Origin: CAVUCH01 sp963739995
GTDB taxonomy: Bacteria; Acidobacteriota; Vicinamibacteria; Vicinamibacterales; JAENWD01
Direction: 5' to 3'
DNA: 64,000 nt
Assembly: GCA_963739995.1 (NCBI GenBank)
Contig: CAVUCH010000012.1
Span: forward strand, 96,202 to 160,201
Positions within the stretch are counted from its first letter, which is position 1; each line of letters opens with the position of its first letter. Under the pieces are notes generated by a model. That model was given only the letters and a program-made list of their open reading frames with translations. It ran no database searches and was not told the DNA's origin. Position numbers and translations under genes: made by a program. Positions 1-8,028 of the stretch are shown piece after piece.

Positions 1-620
1 AGCGCGTGAAGCGCCTCGATCTCCGCGCGCGTCGTGATTCCGCCCGCGGCAATCACCTGCCGGTCCGTCGCCGACCGGACCGCGCGCACGGCGGTCAGAT
101 CGAAGCCCTGCATCAGTCCCTCCCCGTCCACGAGCGTGCACAGGAAGCCGGCGCAGAAAGGGGCCAGGGCATGGACGGCCTCGACGGCGGTGAGCGGCAG
201 CGTCGTGCGCCAGCCGTGAATCGTGACCTGACTGCCGCGGGTGTCGACGGCGGCAATGATGCGGCCGGCGCCGACCGCCTCCGACAACTCCCGTGCAAAC
301 ACCAGGTCGACCTGCCCATCGCGAAAGAGTGATGAGCCGACGATGACGTGGGTGGCGCCGTATCCGAGCACCGTCCGTGCACGTTCGATCGTGCGGATGC
401 CGCCGCCAACGCGACACGGGCGTGCCGCGCACACCTGCGCCACGAGCGCATCGTTGCTGCCCGTGCCGATCGCCGCGTCGAGGTCGATCAGCTGGACCAC
501 CGGAAAGCGAGCGAAGCGGTCGACCCACTTGAAGAGATCCGCGTCTTCAAGCGCCAGCCGTTCACCCTGCACGAGCTGGACGACCTTGCCGTTTCTGAGG
601 TCGATGGACGGGATCAGCAC
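1..620 (-). CDS. hisA: HisA, ProFAR isomerase (3' end beyond window)
   Basis: 1-(5-phosphoribosyl)-5-[(5-phosphoribosylamino)methylideneamino]imidazole-4-carboxamide isomerase, the Amadori-type isomerisation step of histidine synthesis, a cytosolic TIM barrel. The protein begins VLIPSIDLRNGKVVQL from a GTG at 618-620, matching the family's MLIPAIDL start with the first catalytic Asp. Further on are the glycine-rich phosphate-binding strand RVGGGIRTIE and the second catalytic Asp in IIAAVDTRG. About 206 residues are visible; the C-terminus lies left of base 1. It is the last visible gene of the his operon and is separated from hisF by 109 nt that hold a fold-back repeat. The order H-F-A is unusual, since H-A-F is common. 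Confidence 0.93.
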   Translation of the reverse strand, partial: MLIPSIDLRNGKVVQLVQGERLALEDADLFKWVDRFARFPVVQLIDLDAAIGTGSNDALVAQVCAARPCRVGGGIRTIERARTVLGYGATHVIVGSSLFRDGQVDLVFARELSEAVGAGRIIAAVDTRGSQVTIHGWRTTLPLTAVEAVHALAPFCAGFLCTLVDGEGLMQGFDLTAVRAVRSATDRQVIAAGGITTRAEIEALHA

Positions 621-627
621 GTTGTTG

Positions 628-723
628 GCTCCAGGCTGCAGGCTCCGGGCTCCAGGCCGTGTCGGGCTCCAGGCGTCGACAGGCGTCGGCAAACCCTGGA
701 GGCTGAAGCCAGGAGCCTGGAGC
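628..723. repeat. Fold-back element with about 30-bp inverted ends, between hisF and hisA
   Basis: The gap between hisF and hisA is almost wholly an imperfect inverted repeat. The arm at 628-657 begins GCTCCAGGCTGCAGG; the arm at 694-723, read on the other strand, begins GCTCCAGGCTCCTGG. By hand 24 of 30 positions agree. A similar element lies at 50677-50775, and partial copies at about 26185-26335 and 35515-35575. Its place inside an operon means it would be transcribed and could fold as RNA. Confidence 0.6.
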
Positions 724-729
724 GCGTCT

Positions 730-1485
730 TCACATCCGCACCGAGATCCCGTGCTCGCGCAGGTGATGCTTCAGATCGGCGACGCTGTGCTCGGCGTAGT
801 GGAAGATGGACGCGGCGAGCGCCGCGTCGGCGCGACCCGCGGTGAACACGTCCACGAAGTGCTCGAAAGCGCCGGCGCCGCCGGACGCGATGACGGGAAT
901 GGGCACCGCGGCCGAGACCGCGGCGGTCATTTCGCAGTCGAACCCGATTCGCGTTCCGTCGCGATCCATCGACGTGAGCAGGATCTCGCCGGCGCCGCGG
1001 TCCGTCGCCTCCTGTGCCCACTCGACGGCGTCACGCGCAGCGGCGGCGGTGCCGCTGCGCACGTAGACCGCATACCGGTCCCCGGCCCTTTTTGCATCGA
1101 TTGCCACCACGACAGCCTGGCTGCCGTAGCGTGAGGCCAGTCGTGTGACCAGGCCCGGGTCCGCGAGCGCAGCGGTATTGAGGCTCACCTTGTCCGCTCC
1201 GGCATCGATGACGGCCTCGGCATCCGCCTCGTTTCGGATTCCACCTCCGACAGCAAGCGGGATGAAGATCTCGCCTGCCACGGCCCGTACCGTCGCCACC
1301 ATCGCCTGCCGCTTCTCGAGCGTGGCCGTAATGTCGAGAATCACGAGCTCGTCGATACCCTCGACGTTGTAGCGACACGCGAGGGCGGCGGGATCGCCCG
1401 CCTGGCGCAGCTGTTCGAACTGTACGCCCTTGACGACCTGCCCGTCCCGCACGTCGAGACACGCGATGATCCGTTTGGCCAGCAT
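730..1485 (-). CDS. hisF: HisF, imidazole glycerol phosphate synthase cyclase subunit
   Basis: The cyclase half of IGP synthase uses ammonia made by HisH to close the imidazole ring and release AICAR. The 251 residues match the family length. The N-terminus MLAKRIIACLDV carries the catalytic Asp11. The second catalytic Asp lies in VVVAIDAKR, and phosphate-binding turns appear in AVGGGIR and ASGGAG. It starts 12 nt after the hisH stop, so the two subunits of the complex are translated together. Confidence 0.97.
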   Translation of the reverse strand: MLAKRIIACLDVRDGQVVKGVQFEQLRQAGDPAALACRYNVEGIDELVILDITATLEKRQAMVATVRAVAGEIFIPLAVGGGIRNEADAEAVIDAGADKVSLNTAALADPGLVTRLASRYGSQAVVVAIDAKRAGDRYAVYVRSGTAAAARDAVEWAQEATDRGAGEILLTSMDRDGTRIGFDCEMTAAVSAAVPIPVIASGGAGAFEHFVDVFTAGRADAALAASIFHYAEHSVADLKHHLREHGISVRM

Positions 1486-1497
1486 GAGATCTGTCCG

Positions 1498-2106
1498 CTA
1501 ACGCCCGCAGAGCGCCACGAAATTGCGCAGGATGCGCAGCCCCGCGTTCCCCGACTTCTCGGGATGGAACTGCACGCCGCCCACGTGCGCCTGTTCGACG
1601 GCCGCGGCGAACGGGTCGCCGTGCGCGGACACCGCACATGCGGCAGCGGTCACGGGCGCCGCGTACGAGTGTGTGAAGTACACGTATGCGCCGTCTTCCA
1701 ACCCCTCGAGCAGTATCGACGCGCGTCCCATGCTGAGCGCATTCCACCCGACGTGGGGGATTTTCAGTGCGCCCGCGCGATCGTCGAGCCGCGTGCAACG
1801 TCCCTCGAGCACGCGCAGCCCGCCACAGCCGGGCGCCTCCTCGCTGCCCTCGAACAGCCACTGCATGCCGAGGCAGATCCCGAACAGCGGACGCCCCGCG
1901 GCGACACCCTGCAGGATGGCTTCTCGCCAGGCCTCGTCGAGCGACGCGGTTGCGGCGAAGTGCCCAACCCCAGGCACAACGACGCCGGCTGCACCCACGA
2001 GGTCCCCCGGCGCCCGCGCGAGCGCAACCTCGGCACCAGCTGCCGCGAAACCCTTGCGCACGGACGTGAGGTTCCCCGCGCCGTAGTCGACGAGGGCGAT
2101 CCTCAT
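1498..2106 (-). CDS. hisH: HisH, imidazole glycerol phosphate synthase glutaminase subunit
   Basis: Class I glutamine amidotransferase that hydrolyses glutamine and channels ammonia to HisF. The 202-residue protein starts MRIALVDYGAGN; a GTG 24 nt further upstream is possible but would add non-family residues. The nucleophile elbow reads GICLGMQ, and the His-Glu pair lies in VQFHPEKSG near the C-terminus. The oxyanion-strand motif PGVGHF is present. A gap of 79 nt separates it from hisB. Confidence 0.96.
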   Translation of the reverse strand: MRIALVDYGAGNLTSVRKGFAAAGAEVALARAPGDLVGAAGVVVPGVGHFAATASLDEAWREAILQGVAAGRPLFGICLGMQWLFEGSEEAPGCGGLRVLEGRCTRLDDRAGALKIPHVGWNALSMGRASILLEGLEDGAYVYFTHSYAAPVTAAACAVSAHGDPFAAAVEQAHVGGVQFHPEKSGNAGLRILRNFVALCGR

Positions 2107-2185
2107 ACGCCGCCCGGGCAATGCCCGCACCAGGCGTCAGCGCCGCGCGGAGCGATCTCGCAGGCCATCACGTGTGCACCGCCAT

Positions 2186-2773
2186 TCAGATGAGCCCCTT
2201 CGTACTCGGCAGCGCGCGCGCGAGCTGCCGATCCTTCGAGCACGCGACCCGCAGGGCACGCGCGAACGCCTTGAACACCGCCTCGATGTGGTGGTGGCTC
2301 GATCGCCCGTAGAGCACCTTCACGTGCACGTTCGCCCGGGCTCCGAGGGCGAACCCCTCGAAGAAATCGTGCAGGAGCTCCGACTGCAGATCGCCCACGC
2401 GCTTGACTTGGAGCTTCAGGTCGACTGCCGCGTGTGGCCGCCCTCCGAGGTCGATCGCGGCGAGGCCGAGCGTCTCATCCATCGGCATGAGGAAGTATCC
2501 GGCGCGGTTGATGCCGCGCCGGTCGCCCAGTGCTTTGGACACCGCTTCGCCGAGCGCGATGCCGAGGTCCTCCACCGTGTGGTGCTGATCGACGTCGAGA
2601 TCGCCGCTCGCGGCCACCGACAAATCGAAGGCGCCATGACGGGCGAACAGTTCGAGCATGTGATCGAGAAACCGGATGCCCGTCGAGACCTCGTAGCGGC
2701 CGCGCCCCTCGATCGTCAGCGCCAGCCGGATCTGCGTCTCGGTCGTCTGGCGGTCGATTACGGCTCGGCGCAC
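2186..2773 (-). CDS. hisB: HisB, imidazoleglycerol-phosphate dehydratase
   Basis: Manganese-dependent dehydratase converting IGP to imidazole acetol phosphate. The metal-binding motifs are GIRFLDHMLE, DQHHTVEDLGI and SSHHHIEAVFKA. I chose the GTG at 2771-2773 (protein VRRAVIDRQTTETQIRL, 195 aa) because the family starts with this R-x-T-x-E-T-x-I pattern. The longer upstream reading is only the out-of-frame hisC tail. The start overlaps the hisC stop by 16 nt. It is monofunctional, without the phosphatase domain found in enteric HisB. Confidence 0.95.
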   Translation of the reverse strand: MRRAVIDRQTTETQIRLALTIEGRGRYEVSTGIRFLDHMLELFARHGAFDLSVAASGDLDVDQHHTVEDLGIALGEAVSKALGDRRGINRAGYFLMPMDETLGLAAIDLGGRPHAAVDLKLQVKRVGDLQSELLHDFFEGFALGARANVHVKVLYGRSSHHHIEAVFKAFARALRVACSKDRQLARALPSTKGLI

Positions 2774-3813
2774 AGGATCTCCTCCAGGGCGGCGACGCAC
2801 TGTGCCGTGTGCTCGACGACGCCTGCGGTGATGCGCACGCACCCCTCACAGCCGGGGTCGCTGCTGCGGTTGCGAATGAAGATGCCGCGTGCGGCCAGCT
2901 TCGCCACCACATCAGCTGCGCGGTCGCCGACCCGCAGCAGCACGAAGTTGGCGCCGCTCACCCAGCACGTCAGCTTCAGGCGGGCGCACAGGTCGTAGAT
3001 GAGCACGCGCGATCGCTCCACCTGCCCTACGTACCATGCCAGCCTCGCGCGGTCGGCGAGTGCGGCCCGCAACCCTGCGGCAGCGCAGATGTTCAGGCTG
3101 TAGGGCGGCACGATCGGGCGGATTCGTGCGAGCGTGTCGGGGTGCGCTATGAGACAGCCGGCACGAAGTGCTGCGAGCCCGTGTCCCTTGGCGAAGGTGC
3201 GCCCGATGATCACGTTCCGCCGGCTCGCGATAAGGGGGAGCGCGGTGTCGCCGCAAAAATCATGGTACGCCTCGTCCACGAACACCAGCGCCTCTCCCGG
3301 CAGTGCTGATGCCACGCGATCGATCTCGGCGAGGCTCACGCGGACGCCTGTGGGGTTGTTCGGGCTCGTGATGAAGACCAGCCGCGTGCGCGCGGTGATT
3401 GCTGCGAGCAATCCGGCCACCGGCAGGCGGAAGCCGGCCTCTGGCATCACTTCCACCAGGAGTCCGCCAACCGCGCGCGTGGTGATCCCGTACATGTCGA
3501 ATGCGGGCAGCGGCACAATCACCTCGGGCCGCGCCGTGCTCGTGCCCGAGATCGTCTCGCGCGCCGCGGCAACCACGGCCACGAAGATTCCCTCGTCGAG
3601 GCCGTTGATCAGCATCACCTGCTCGCGTGGCACAGCGAGGTACGCGGCCGTGTCGTGCTCCACCCGCGCGTAGTCCGGATAGAACGCGATGTCTTCGCCG
3701 GTCAGCTCCTGGATTGCGGCGAGCACGCGGGGGGAGCAGCCGGCCGTGTTTTCGTTGAGGTGGAGCCGCAATCCCCCGGGGTCGGCGGTGGGACGCTCGT
3801 ATTCGCCGATCAT
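2758..3813 (-). CDS. hisC: HisC, histidinol-phosphate aminotransferase
   Basis: Fold-type I PLP aminotransferase that converts imidazole acetol phosphate to histidinol phosphate. 351 aa from ATG at 3813, whose ATGA overlaps the hisD stop. The N-terminus carries the family's LHLNENTAG. The PNNPTG loop, the FVDEAYHDF strand with the pyridine-nitrogen Asp, and the Schiff-base region RTFAKGHGLAALRAG (Lys) are all visible. The C-terminal Arg motif is VRITAG. An open frame continues 92 codons upstream, but that is hisD read out of frame. Confidence 0.95.
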   Translation of the reverse strand: MIGEYERPTADPGGLRLHLNENTAGCSPRVLAAIQELTGEDIAFYPDYARVEHDTAAYLAVPREQVMLINGLDEGIFVAVVAAARETISGTSTARPEVIVPLPAFDMYGITTRAVGGLLVEVMPEAGFRLPVAGLLAAITARTRLVFITSPNNPTGVRVSLAEIDRVASALPGEALVFVDEAYHDFCGDTALPLIASRRNVIIGRTFAKGHGLAALRAGCLIAHPDTLARIRPIVPPYSLNICAAAGLRAALADRARLAWYVGQVERSRVLIYDLCARLKLTCWVSGANFVLLRVGDRAADVVAKLAARGIFIRNRSSDPGCEGCVRITAGVVEHTAQCVAALEEILCAEP

Positions 3814-5054
3814 GGCACCCTCACCTGGATGGACCGCACGTGGCCGATCAGCCCCTCGGCCTCCGCCAGCGCCACGACCGTTGGTGCGATGGCCCGCAAA
3901 CCGCGGCGTGTGAGGCGCTGCACGGATACAGTGCGCACGAAATCTGCTGCGCTGAGGCCTCCCCGAAACCGCGCGGCGCCGCCCGTCGGCAGCACGTGGT
4001 TCGAGCCGATCGCGTAATCGCCGGCCACCTGCGCGGTGTGTCCCCCGATGAAGATGGCGCCCGCGCAACGCACGGCCTCGGCCTGCCATGCGTCGTCGAC
4101 GACGAGATGCTCGGGAGCCATCCGGTTCGCCAGCGCGATTGATTCGGCGGTCGTCCGCGTGACGATGATGCCGCCGTTGTCACGCATGGCGAGCGGCGCC
4201 GGGCCCGTTTCGGGCATCTGCGCGGCCACTTCCCGCGCCACAGCCCGCGCGAGGCGTGCCCGTGCCGTGATGAGCACGGCGCGCGCATCGGGATCGTGCT
4301 CTGCCTGCGCAATGAGGTCCGCTGCGAGCCACGCAGGGTTCCCGTGATCTGAAAGGATCAGAATCTCGCTGGGGCCGGCCTGGAAGTCGATCGCGCAGTC
4401 ACGCGCCACGTAGGACTTGGCTGCGGCTACGTATTTGTTTCCGGGGCCCACGATCTTGTCCACTCGCGGCACCGTCTCGGTTCCGTATGCCAGGGCAGCG
4501 ACGGCGTGCGCCCCTCCGAGCCGGAAAAGGCGCGTGACGCCCGCCGCCGCAGCGGCCGCCAGCACGACCGAATCCGGTCGTGGACAGACGGCAACGATCT
4601 CCTGAACGCCGGCGACCCGTGCGGGGATGGCCGTCATCAGAAGCGACGAAGGGAGGGGATAGCGGCCGCCGGGCACGTACAGGCCGACCCGATCCAGCGG
4701 CCTCACTCGCTGCTCGACGGTGACGCCGGACGCCACAGCAACGCGCACCGGGCGCGGCAGCTGGGCGCGCGCAACCCGGGCGATGTGACGCGCGGCGGCC
4801 GCGATCGCAGACCGCACCTGCTTGGGCGCCGCGGCCGCGCCAGCGGCGATCTCCTGCGCTTCGACTTCGAAAGGCCCGTCGAAATCGTCGAAACGCGCAG
4901 CGTACCGCCGGAGCGCCGCATCACCCTCCTCTCGCACGTCCTCGACGATGCGCGCGACGCGCCGTTCGAGCGTCTGATCGCGGTCGCGGCGCGGCGCGAG
5001 CAGGCTCTCGACCCGCACGGTGTCAGCCGATGGGATGATGGCGATCATGGTCAT
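3810..5054 (-). CDS. hisD: HisD, histidinol dehydrogenase
   Basis: Zinc-dependent, NAD-linked four-electron oxidation of histidinol to histidine. 414 aa from ATG at 5054, which overlaps the hisG stop as ATGA; a second ATG lies two codons later. Family signatures include VGLYVPGGRYPLPSSLLM, VDKIVGPGNKYVAAAK, DFQAGPSEILILSD and QAEHDPDA. The C-terminal GSNHVLPTGGAARF contains the conserved His and Gly run. Both ends are complete. Confidence 0.96.
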   Translation of the reverse strand: MTMIAIIPSADTVRVESLLAPRRDRDQTLERRVARIVEDVREEGDAALRRYAARFDDFDGPFEVEAQEIAAGAAAAPKQVRSAIAAAARHIARVARAQLPRPVRVAVASGVTVEQRVRPLDRVGLYVPGGRYPLPSSLLMTAIPARVAGVQEIVAVCPRPDSVVLAAAAAAGVTRLFRLGGAHAVAALAYGTETVPRVDKIVGPGNKYVAAAKSYVARDCAIDFQAGPSEILILSDHGNPAWLAADLIAQAEHDPDARAVLITARARLARAVAREVAAQMPETGPAPLAMRDNGGIIVTRTTAESIALANRMAPEHLVVDDAWQAEAVRCAGAIFIGGHTAQVAGDYAIGSNHVLPTGGAARFRGGLSAADFVRTVSVQRLTRRGLRAIAPTVVALAEAEGLIGHVRSIQVRVP

Positions 5055-5935
5055 ACGACAATCTTGTTCAGCGGGTACTCGACGATGCCCTGGCCGCCCG
5101 CGGCTTTGAGGCGCGGGATCAGGTCGCGCACCGTGCGCTCCTCGATAATCGTATTCACGGCCACCCAATCGTCATCGCTGAGGGGCGAAATCGTGGGGCG
5201 CTGGAGTGCCGGCAGCAGGCCAAGGACCACACCCAGGTCCGCGCGCCGCACGTTCAGCATCATCCCCACGCGGCCCTGGGCCTCGATGGCCGCGCGCAGC
5301 AGCAGCGCGATGTTCTCGAGCTTCGTCCGCTTCCAGCTGTCCGCCAGCGCCTGGCCGTTCGCGATGAGCTGCGTGTTCGACTCCATGATCGTGTCGATGA
5401 TCCGCAGGCGGTTCGCGCGCAGCGTCGATCCGGTTTCGGTCGCCTCGACGATGGCGTCGGCCAGCACGGGAGGCTTCACTTCGGTAGCGCCCCAGGAGAA
5501 CTCCACGTGCACGGGCACCTGGAGGCGCCCGAAGTATGCGCGCGTCACCCGCACCAGCTCTGTCGCGATGGTCTTGCCTGCGAGATCCGCGGGCGCCCTG
5601 AAGTCGGAGTCTTCCGGCGCGGCGAGCACCCAGCGCACCTTGCCGAAGCTCTGCTTTGCGTAGATCAGATCGGCCATCGACTCGAGCCGGGCCTCGGGAT
5701 GTCCGGTGACGTGCTCGGCGATCCAGTCCTGTCCCGTGAGCCCCGCGTCGAGCACGCCGTCGTCGACGTAGCGGGCCATCTCCTGGGCGCGGATGAGCAT
5801 GCACTCGATCTCCGGGTCGTCGATCGACGGGAAGTACGATCGGGTGCTGACATAGATGTTGAAGCCCGCGCGGGCGAAGAGCTGCACGGTTGCGTCCTGC
5901 AGCGAGCCTTTGGGGAGGCCGAGTTTCAGTTTCAT
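5051..5935 (-). CDS. hisG: HisG, ATP phosphoribosyltransferase (long form)
   Basis: First committed enzyme of histidine synthesis, condensing ATP with PRPP. 294 aa from ATG at 5935 (KLGLPKGSLQDATVQLF). This is the long type, with a C-terminal ACT-like regulatory region of about 75 residues (DDDWVAVNTIIEERTVRDLI), so feedback inhibition by histidine and no need for HisZ are expected from the family. The PRPP loop region reads EATETGSTLRANRL. The start overlaps the hisI stop by 4 nt. Confidence 0.95.
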   Translation of the reverse strand: MKLKLGLPKGSLQDATVQLFARAGFNIYVSTRSYFPSIDDPEIECMLIRAQEMARYVDDGVLDAGLTGQDWIAEHVTGHPEARLESMADLIYAKQSFGKVRWVLAAPEDSDFRAPADLAGKTIATELVRVTRAYFGRLQVPVHVEFSWGATEVKPPVLADAIVEATETGSTLRANRLRIIDTIMESNTQLIANGQALADSWKRTKLENIALLLRAAIEAQGRVGMMLNVRRADLGVVLGLLPALQRPTISPLSDDDWVAVNTIIEERTVRDLIPRLKAAGGQGIVEYPLNKIVV

Positions 5936-6246
5936 GAGGCGAGATCCCGGAAGAAACAGGTCCGCTGACCCGTGTGGCACACGTTGCCCGCGCCCAGCCG
6001 TTTCACGCGCACGAGCACGGTATCGTCGTCGCAGTCGGCGATCAGGCTCGTGACCTGCAGCCGGTTCCCGGACGTCTCCCCCTTGGTCCACAGCGTGTTC
6101 CGTGTGCGGCTGAAGAAGGTGGCGAAACCGGTCCGGCGCGTCATTTCGAGGGCCTCCGAGTTCATGAATCCGACCATCAGGACCTCGTTCGTCTCGTCGT
6201 CCTGAATCACGGCGGGGATCAGTCCCTGCAGCTTGCTGAAATCCAT
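5932..6246 (-). CDS. hisI: HisI, phosphoribosyl-AMP cyclohydrolase
   Basis: Opens the adenine ring of phosphoribosyl-AMP. 104 aa, the single-domain form without HisE; no hisE is seen in the window, so the preceding pyrophosphohydrolase step must be encoded elsewhere. Visible are TRNTLWTKGETSGN, the Mg/Zn cluster ADCDDDTVLV and the cysteine motif NVCHTGQRTCFF. It is the first structural gene of the operon. Its ATG lies 15 nt after the T run of the attenuator terminator, with AAGGCAGG as a plausible ribosome site. Confidence 0.95.
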   Translation of the reverse strand: MDFSKLQGLIPAVIQDDETNEVLMVGFMNSEALEMTRRTGFATFFSRTRNTLWTKGETSGNRLQVTSLIADCDDDTVLVRVKRLGAGNVCHTGQRTCFFRDLAS

Positions 6247-6260
6247 GGCCTGCCTTGCGC

Positions 6261-6290
6261 AAAAAAAAAGCCCCGCCGTCCGGCGGGGCT
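6261..6290 (-). terminator. his operon attenuator: intrinsic terminator before hisI
   Basis: On the minus strand AGCCCCGCCG, GA, CGGCGGGGCT forms a perfect 10-bp stem (6290-6269) followed by eight more T residues (to 6261). It sits between the leader peptide and hisI rather than at a gene end, so it would stop transcripts before the structural genes unless disrupted. The 12 nt at 6293-6282 (its 5' arm) can pair at 10 of 12 positions with 6341-6330 inside the leader peptide gene, giving a candidate antiterminator. Confidence 0.85.
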
Positions 6291-6317
6291 GCGTGTAAGT
6301 GCTGGTGTGCGATCGGT

Positions 6318-6392
6318 CTAATGTCTACGCGCAGCGCGGCCGGCCTGTCCGTTCCGGACATGATGATGCACGTGGTGGACGCCGCTGATCAT
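6318..6392 (-). CDS. hisL: his operon leader peptide, 24 aa with six His
   Basis: A short frame encodes M-I-S-G-V-H-H-V-H-H-H-V-R-N-G-Q-A-G-R-A-A-R-R-H, then TAG. Codons 6, 7, 9, 10, 11 and 24 are histidine. An in-frame TAG just upstream fixes the ATG at 6392. The five clustered His codons are followed at once by a small perfect hairpin (6360-6346, TGTCCG-gaa-CGGACA), then the antiterminator arm, then the terminator. This is the arrangement of ribosome-mediated attenuation in enteric his operons: scarce His-tRNA stalls the ribosome and favours read-through. Assigning that mechanism here is inference from layout. Confidence 0.85.
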   Translation of the reverse strand: MISGVHHVHHHVRNGQAGRAARRH

Positions 6393-6401
6393 GAGCCTTC
6401 G

Positions 6402-6431
6402 AGGCTACCCGAGGCGGGACGGGAGTGTCAA
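6402..6431 (-). promoter_or_regulatory. Promoter of the his leader
   Basis: Minus strand: a consensus TTGACA at 6431-6426, an 18-nt spacer and TAGCCT at 6407-6402. Transcription would begin about 6396-6394, only a few bases before the leader ATG at 6392, so the leader may be translated almost leaderless. The divergent modA promoter lies about 90 nt away. Confidence 0.6.
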
Positions 6432-6523
6432 ATTGGCTTGCGGCGGGCGGTAGTCGCCCCGGGCTGCTTCGCCTCGGGCGCAAATCAATTGGACAGAGCG
6501 CCGCGGCCGGACATGGCCAGACA

Positions 6524-6529
6524 TACAAT
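6524..6529 (+). promoter_or_regulatory. -10 box of modA (probable leaderless start)
   Basis: TACAAT ends 6 nt before the modA GTG. A start site 7 nt downstream of the box would coincide with the GTG itself. No ribosome site is seen between. No clear -35 is present at normal spacing. Confidence 0.5.
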
Positions 6530-6535
6530 CCACCG

Positions 6536-7318
6536 GTGCGTCGCGCGTTCCTCCTCTGCTCCCTCATGTGCGCGTCGGTGGCCGTGGCCGGCGCCGGATG
6601 CGACGTCGGGGTCGAGAACGGGCCGATTCTGGTGTCGGCCGCAGTGAGCCTGAGCGCGGCGTTGGAGGAGCTGGGCCCGCGGTACACGCGCGAAGCCGGC
6701 GTGCCCGTGCGGTTCAACTTCGCCGCCTCCAACATCCTGGCCCGACAAATCGTCGAAGGCGCGGCCGTCGACCTGTTCATCAGCGCCGACGAGGCTCAGA
6801 TGCGGCTGGTGGCGGATGCAGGCCTGGTCGAGACCGGTACGCGGGTCGTGCTGCTCACGAACGGGCTCGCGGTCGTCACGCGACGGGATTGGCCGCGTCC
6901 GCTGCGGAACCTCGGCGACCTCGGGGGGCAGGACGTGAGGCGGATTGCCATCGGCGACCCGGCGGCGGTTCCTGCGGGCGTCTACGCGAGGCAGGCGCTC
7001 GAGCGCGCCGGGGTGTGGTCCCTCGTGCAGCCCCGCCTGGTGCCCACGGTGAGCGTGCGCGCCGCGCTGGCGGCCGCGGACGAAGGCAATACCGACGCGG
7101 CCATCGTCTACCGCACCGACGTTGCCGCCGCCCGCCACGCGCGGCTTGCGTTCGTAGTCTCGCCTGGGGATGCGCCCCCGATCGTCTACCCGGCCGCCGT
7201 GATGAGCGGAGCGCCGAACCCCGCGGCGGCGCGTGCGTGGCTCGGGTGGCTCCGCGGGCCGTCCGCCCGCGCGACGTTCGAGCGGCATGGCTTCGGAGTG
7301 CCCTTGCAGACGCCATGA
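6536..7318 (+). CDS. modA: ModA, molybdate-binding lipoprotein
   Basis: Periplasmic molybdate/tungstate-binding component of an ABC importer. 260 aa from GTG. The first 22 residues (VRRAFLLCSLMCASVAVAGAGC) form a lipoprotein signal with Cys at the AGAGC lipobox, so the protein is membrane-anchored. The mature part has the family patterns ILVSAAVSLSAALEEL, FNFAASNILARQI, GAAVDLFISADEAQM and the C-terminal half DAAIVYRTD. An upstream in-frame ATG at 6425 would bury the signal sequence and overlap the his promoter, so I reject it. ATGA overlap with modB. Confidence 0.93.
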   Translation: MRRAFLLCSLMCASVAVAGAGCDVGVENGPILVSAAVSLSAALEELGPRYTREAGVPVRFNFAASNILARQIVEGAAVDLFISADEAQMRLVADAGLVETGTRVVLLTNGLAVVTRRDWPRPLRNLGDLGGQDVRRIAIGDPAAVPAGVYARQALERAGVWSLVQPRLVPTVSVRAALAAADEGNTDAAIVYRTDVAAARHARLAFVVSPGDAPPIVYPAAVMSGAPNPAAARAWLGWLRGPSARATFERHGFGVPLQTP

Positions 7319-8028
7319 CCGCCGAGCACCTCCAGATCATCCGCTTCACCGTGCTCGTGGCGGTGGCGGCCACCGTCCTGATGCTGCCGCCCGGTGTGGC
7401 TCTCGCATGGCTGCTGGCCCGTGGGCGCTTTCGTGGAAAGGCGCTGCTCGAAACACTCGTCACGCTGCCGCTCGTTCTGCCGCCCGTGGCCACGGGGTTC
7501 ATCCTGCTGCGCCTGCTCGGACGGCGCGGACCCTTCGGGCTGATGCTCGAACGCGGTGGTATCGACCTGATCTTCACGTGGAAGGCGGTGCTGCTGGCGA
7601 TGGCGGTCATGGGGCTGCCGCTCGTCGTTCGCACGGCCCGGGCCGGCTTCGAGCAGATCACGCGCCGCTACGAGCAGATGGCCGAGACACTCGGTGCGGG
7701 CCCGTGGCGCGTCTTCCTTACCATCAGCCTGCCGCTCGCCTCGCGCACCGTCCTCGCGGGCGCCCTGCTCGGGTTCTCACGCGCCCTGGGTGAGTTTGGG
7801 GCCACTATCGTGATCGCCGGCAATATCCCGGGCGAGACGCGAACCATCGCGGTCGCGATGTTCGGGTACCTGGAGACCGGGCGAGATAGTGACGCGACAA
7901 TACTCCTCCTCGCTTCACTGGCGATCTCGTTCGGTTCAGTGTGGTTGTCGAACCGCCTGGCACAACCCGCCCGCCGCACGGGTGCCCCCTATCGCGCCTC
8001 CGATCGTGGGCGAGCAGGGGACCGATGA
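7315..8028 (+). CDS. modB: ModB, molybdate ABC transporter permease
   Basis: Inner-membrane channel subunit, 237 aa, with about five hydrophobic segments. The first is at residues 12-34 (VLVAVAATVLMLPPGVALAW). The EAA loop that contacts the ATPase reads EQMAETLGAGPWRVFLTISL, followed by GFSRALGEFGATIVIAGNIPG, which is typical of ModB. It starts inside the modA stop (ATGA) and ends overlapping modC in the same way, a tightly coupled three-gene operon. Confidence 0.95.
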   Translation: MTAEHLQIIRFTVLVAVAATVLMLPPGVALAWLLARGRFRGKALLETLVTLPLVLPPVATGFILLRLLGRRGPFGLMLERGGIDLIFTWKAVLLAMAVMGLPLVVRTARAGFEQITRRYEQMAETLGAGPWRVFLTISLPLASRTVLAGALLGFSRALGEFGATIVIAGNIPGETRTIAVAMFGYLETGRDSDATILLLASLAISFGSVWLSNRLAQPARRTGAPYRASDRGRAGDR

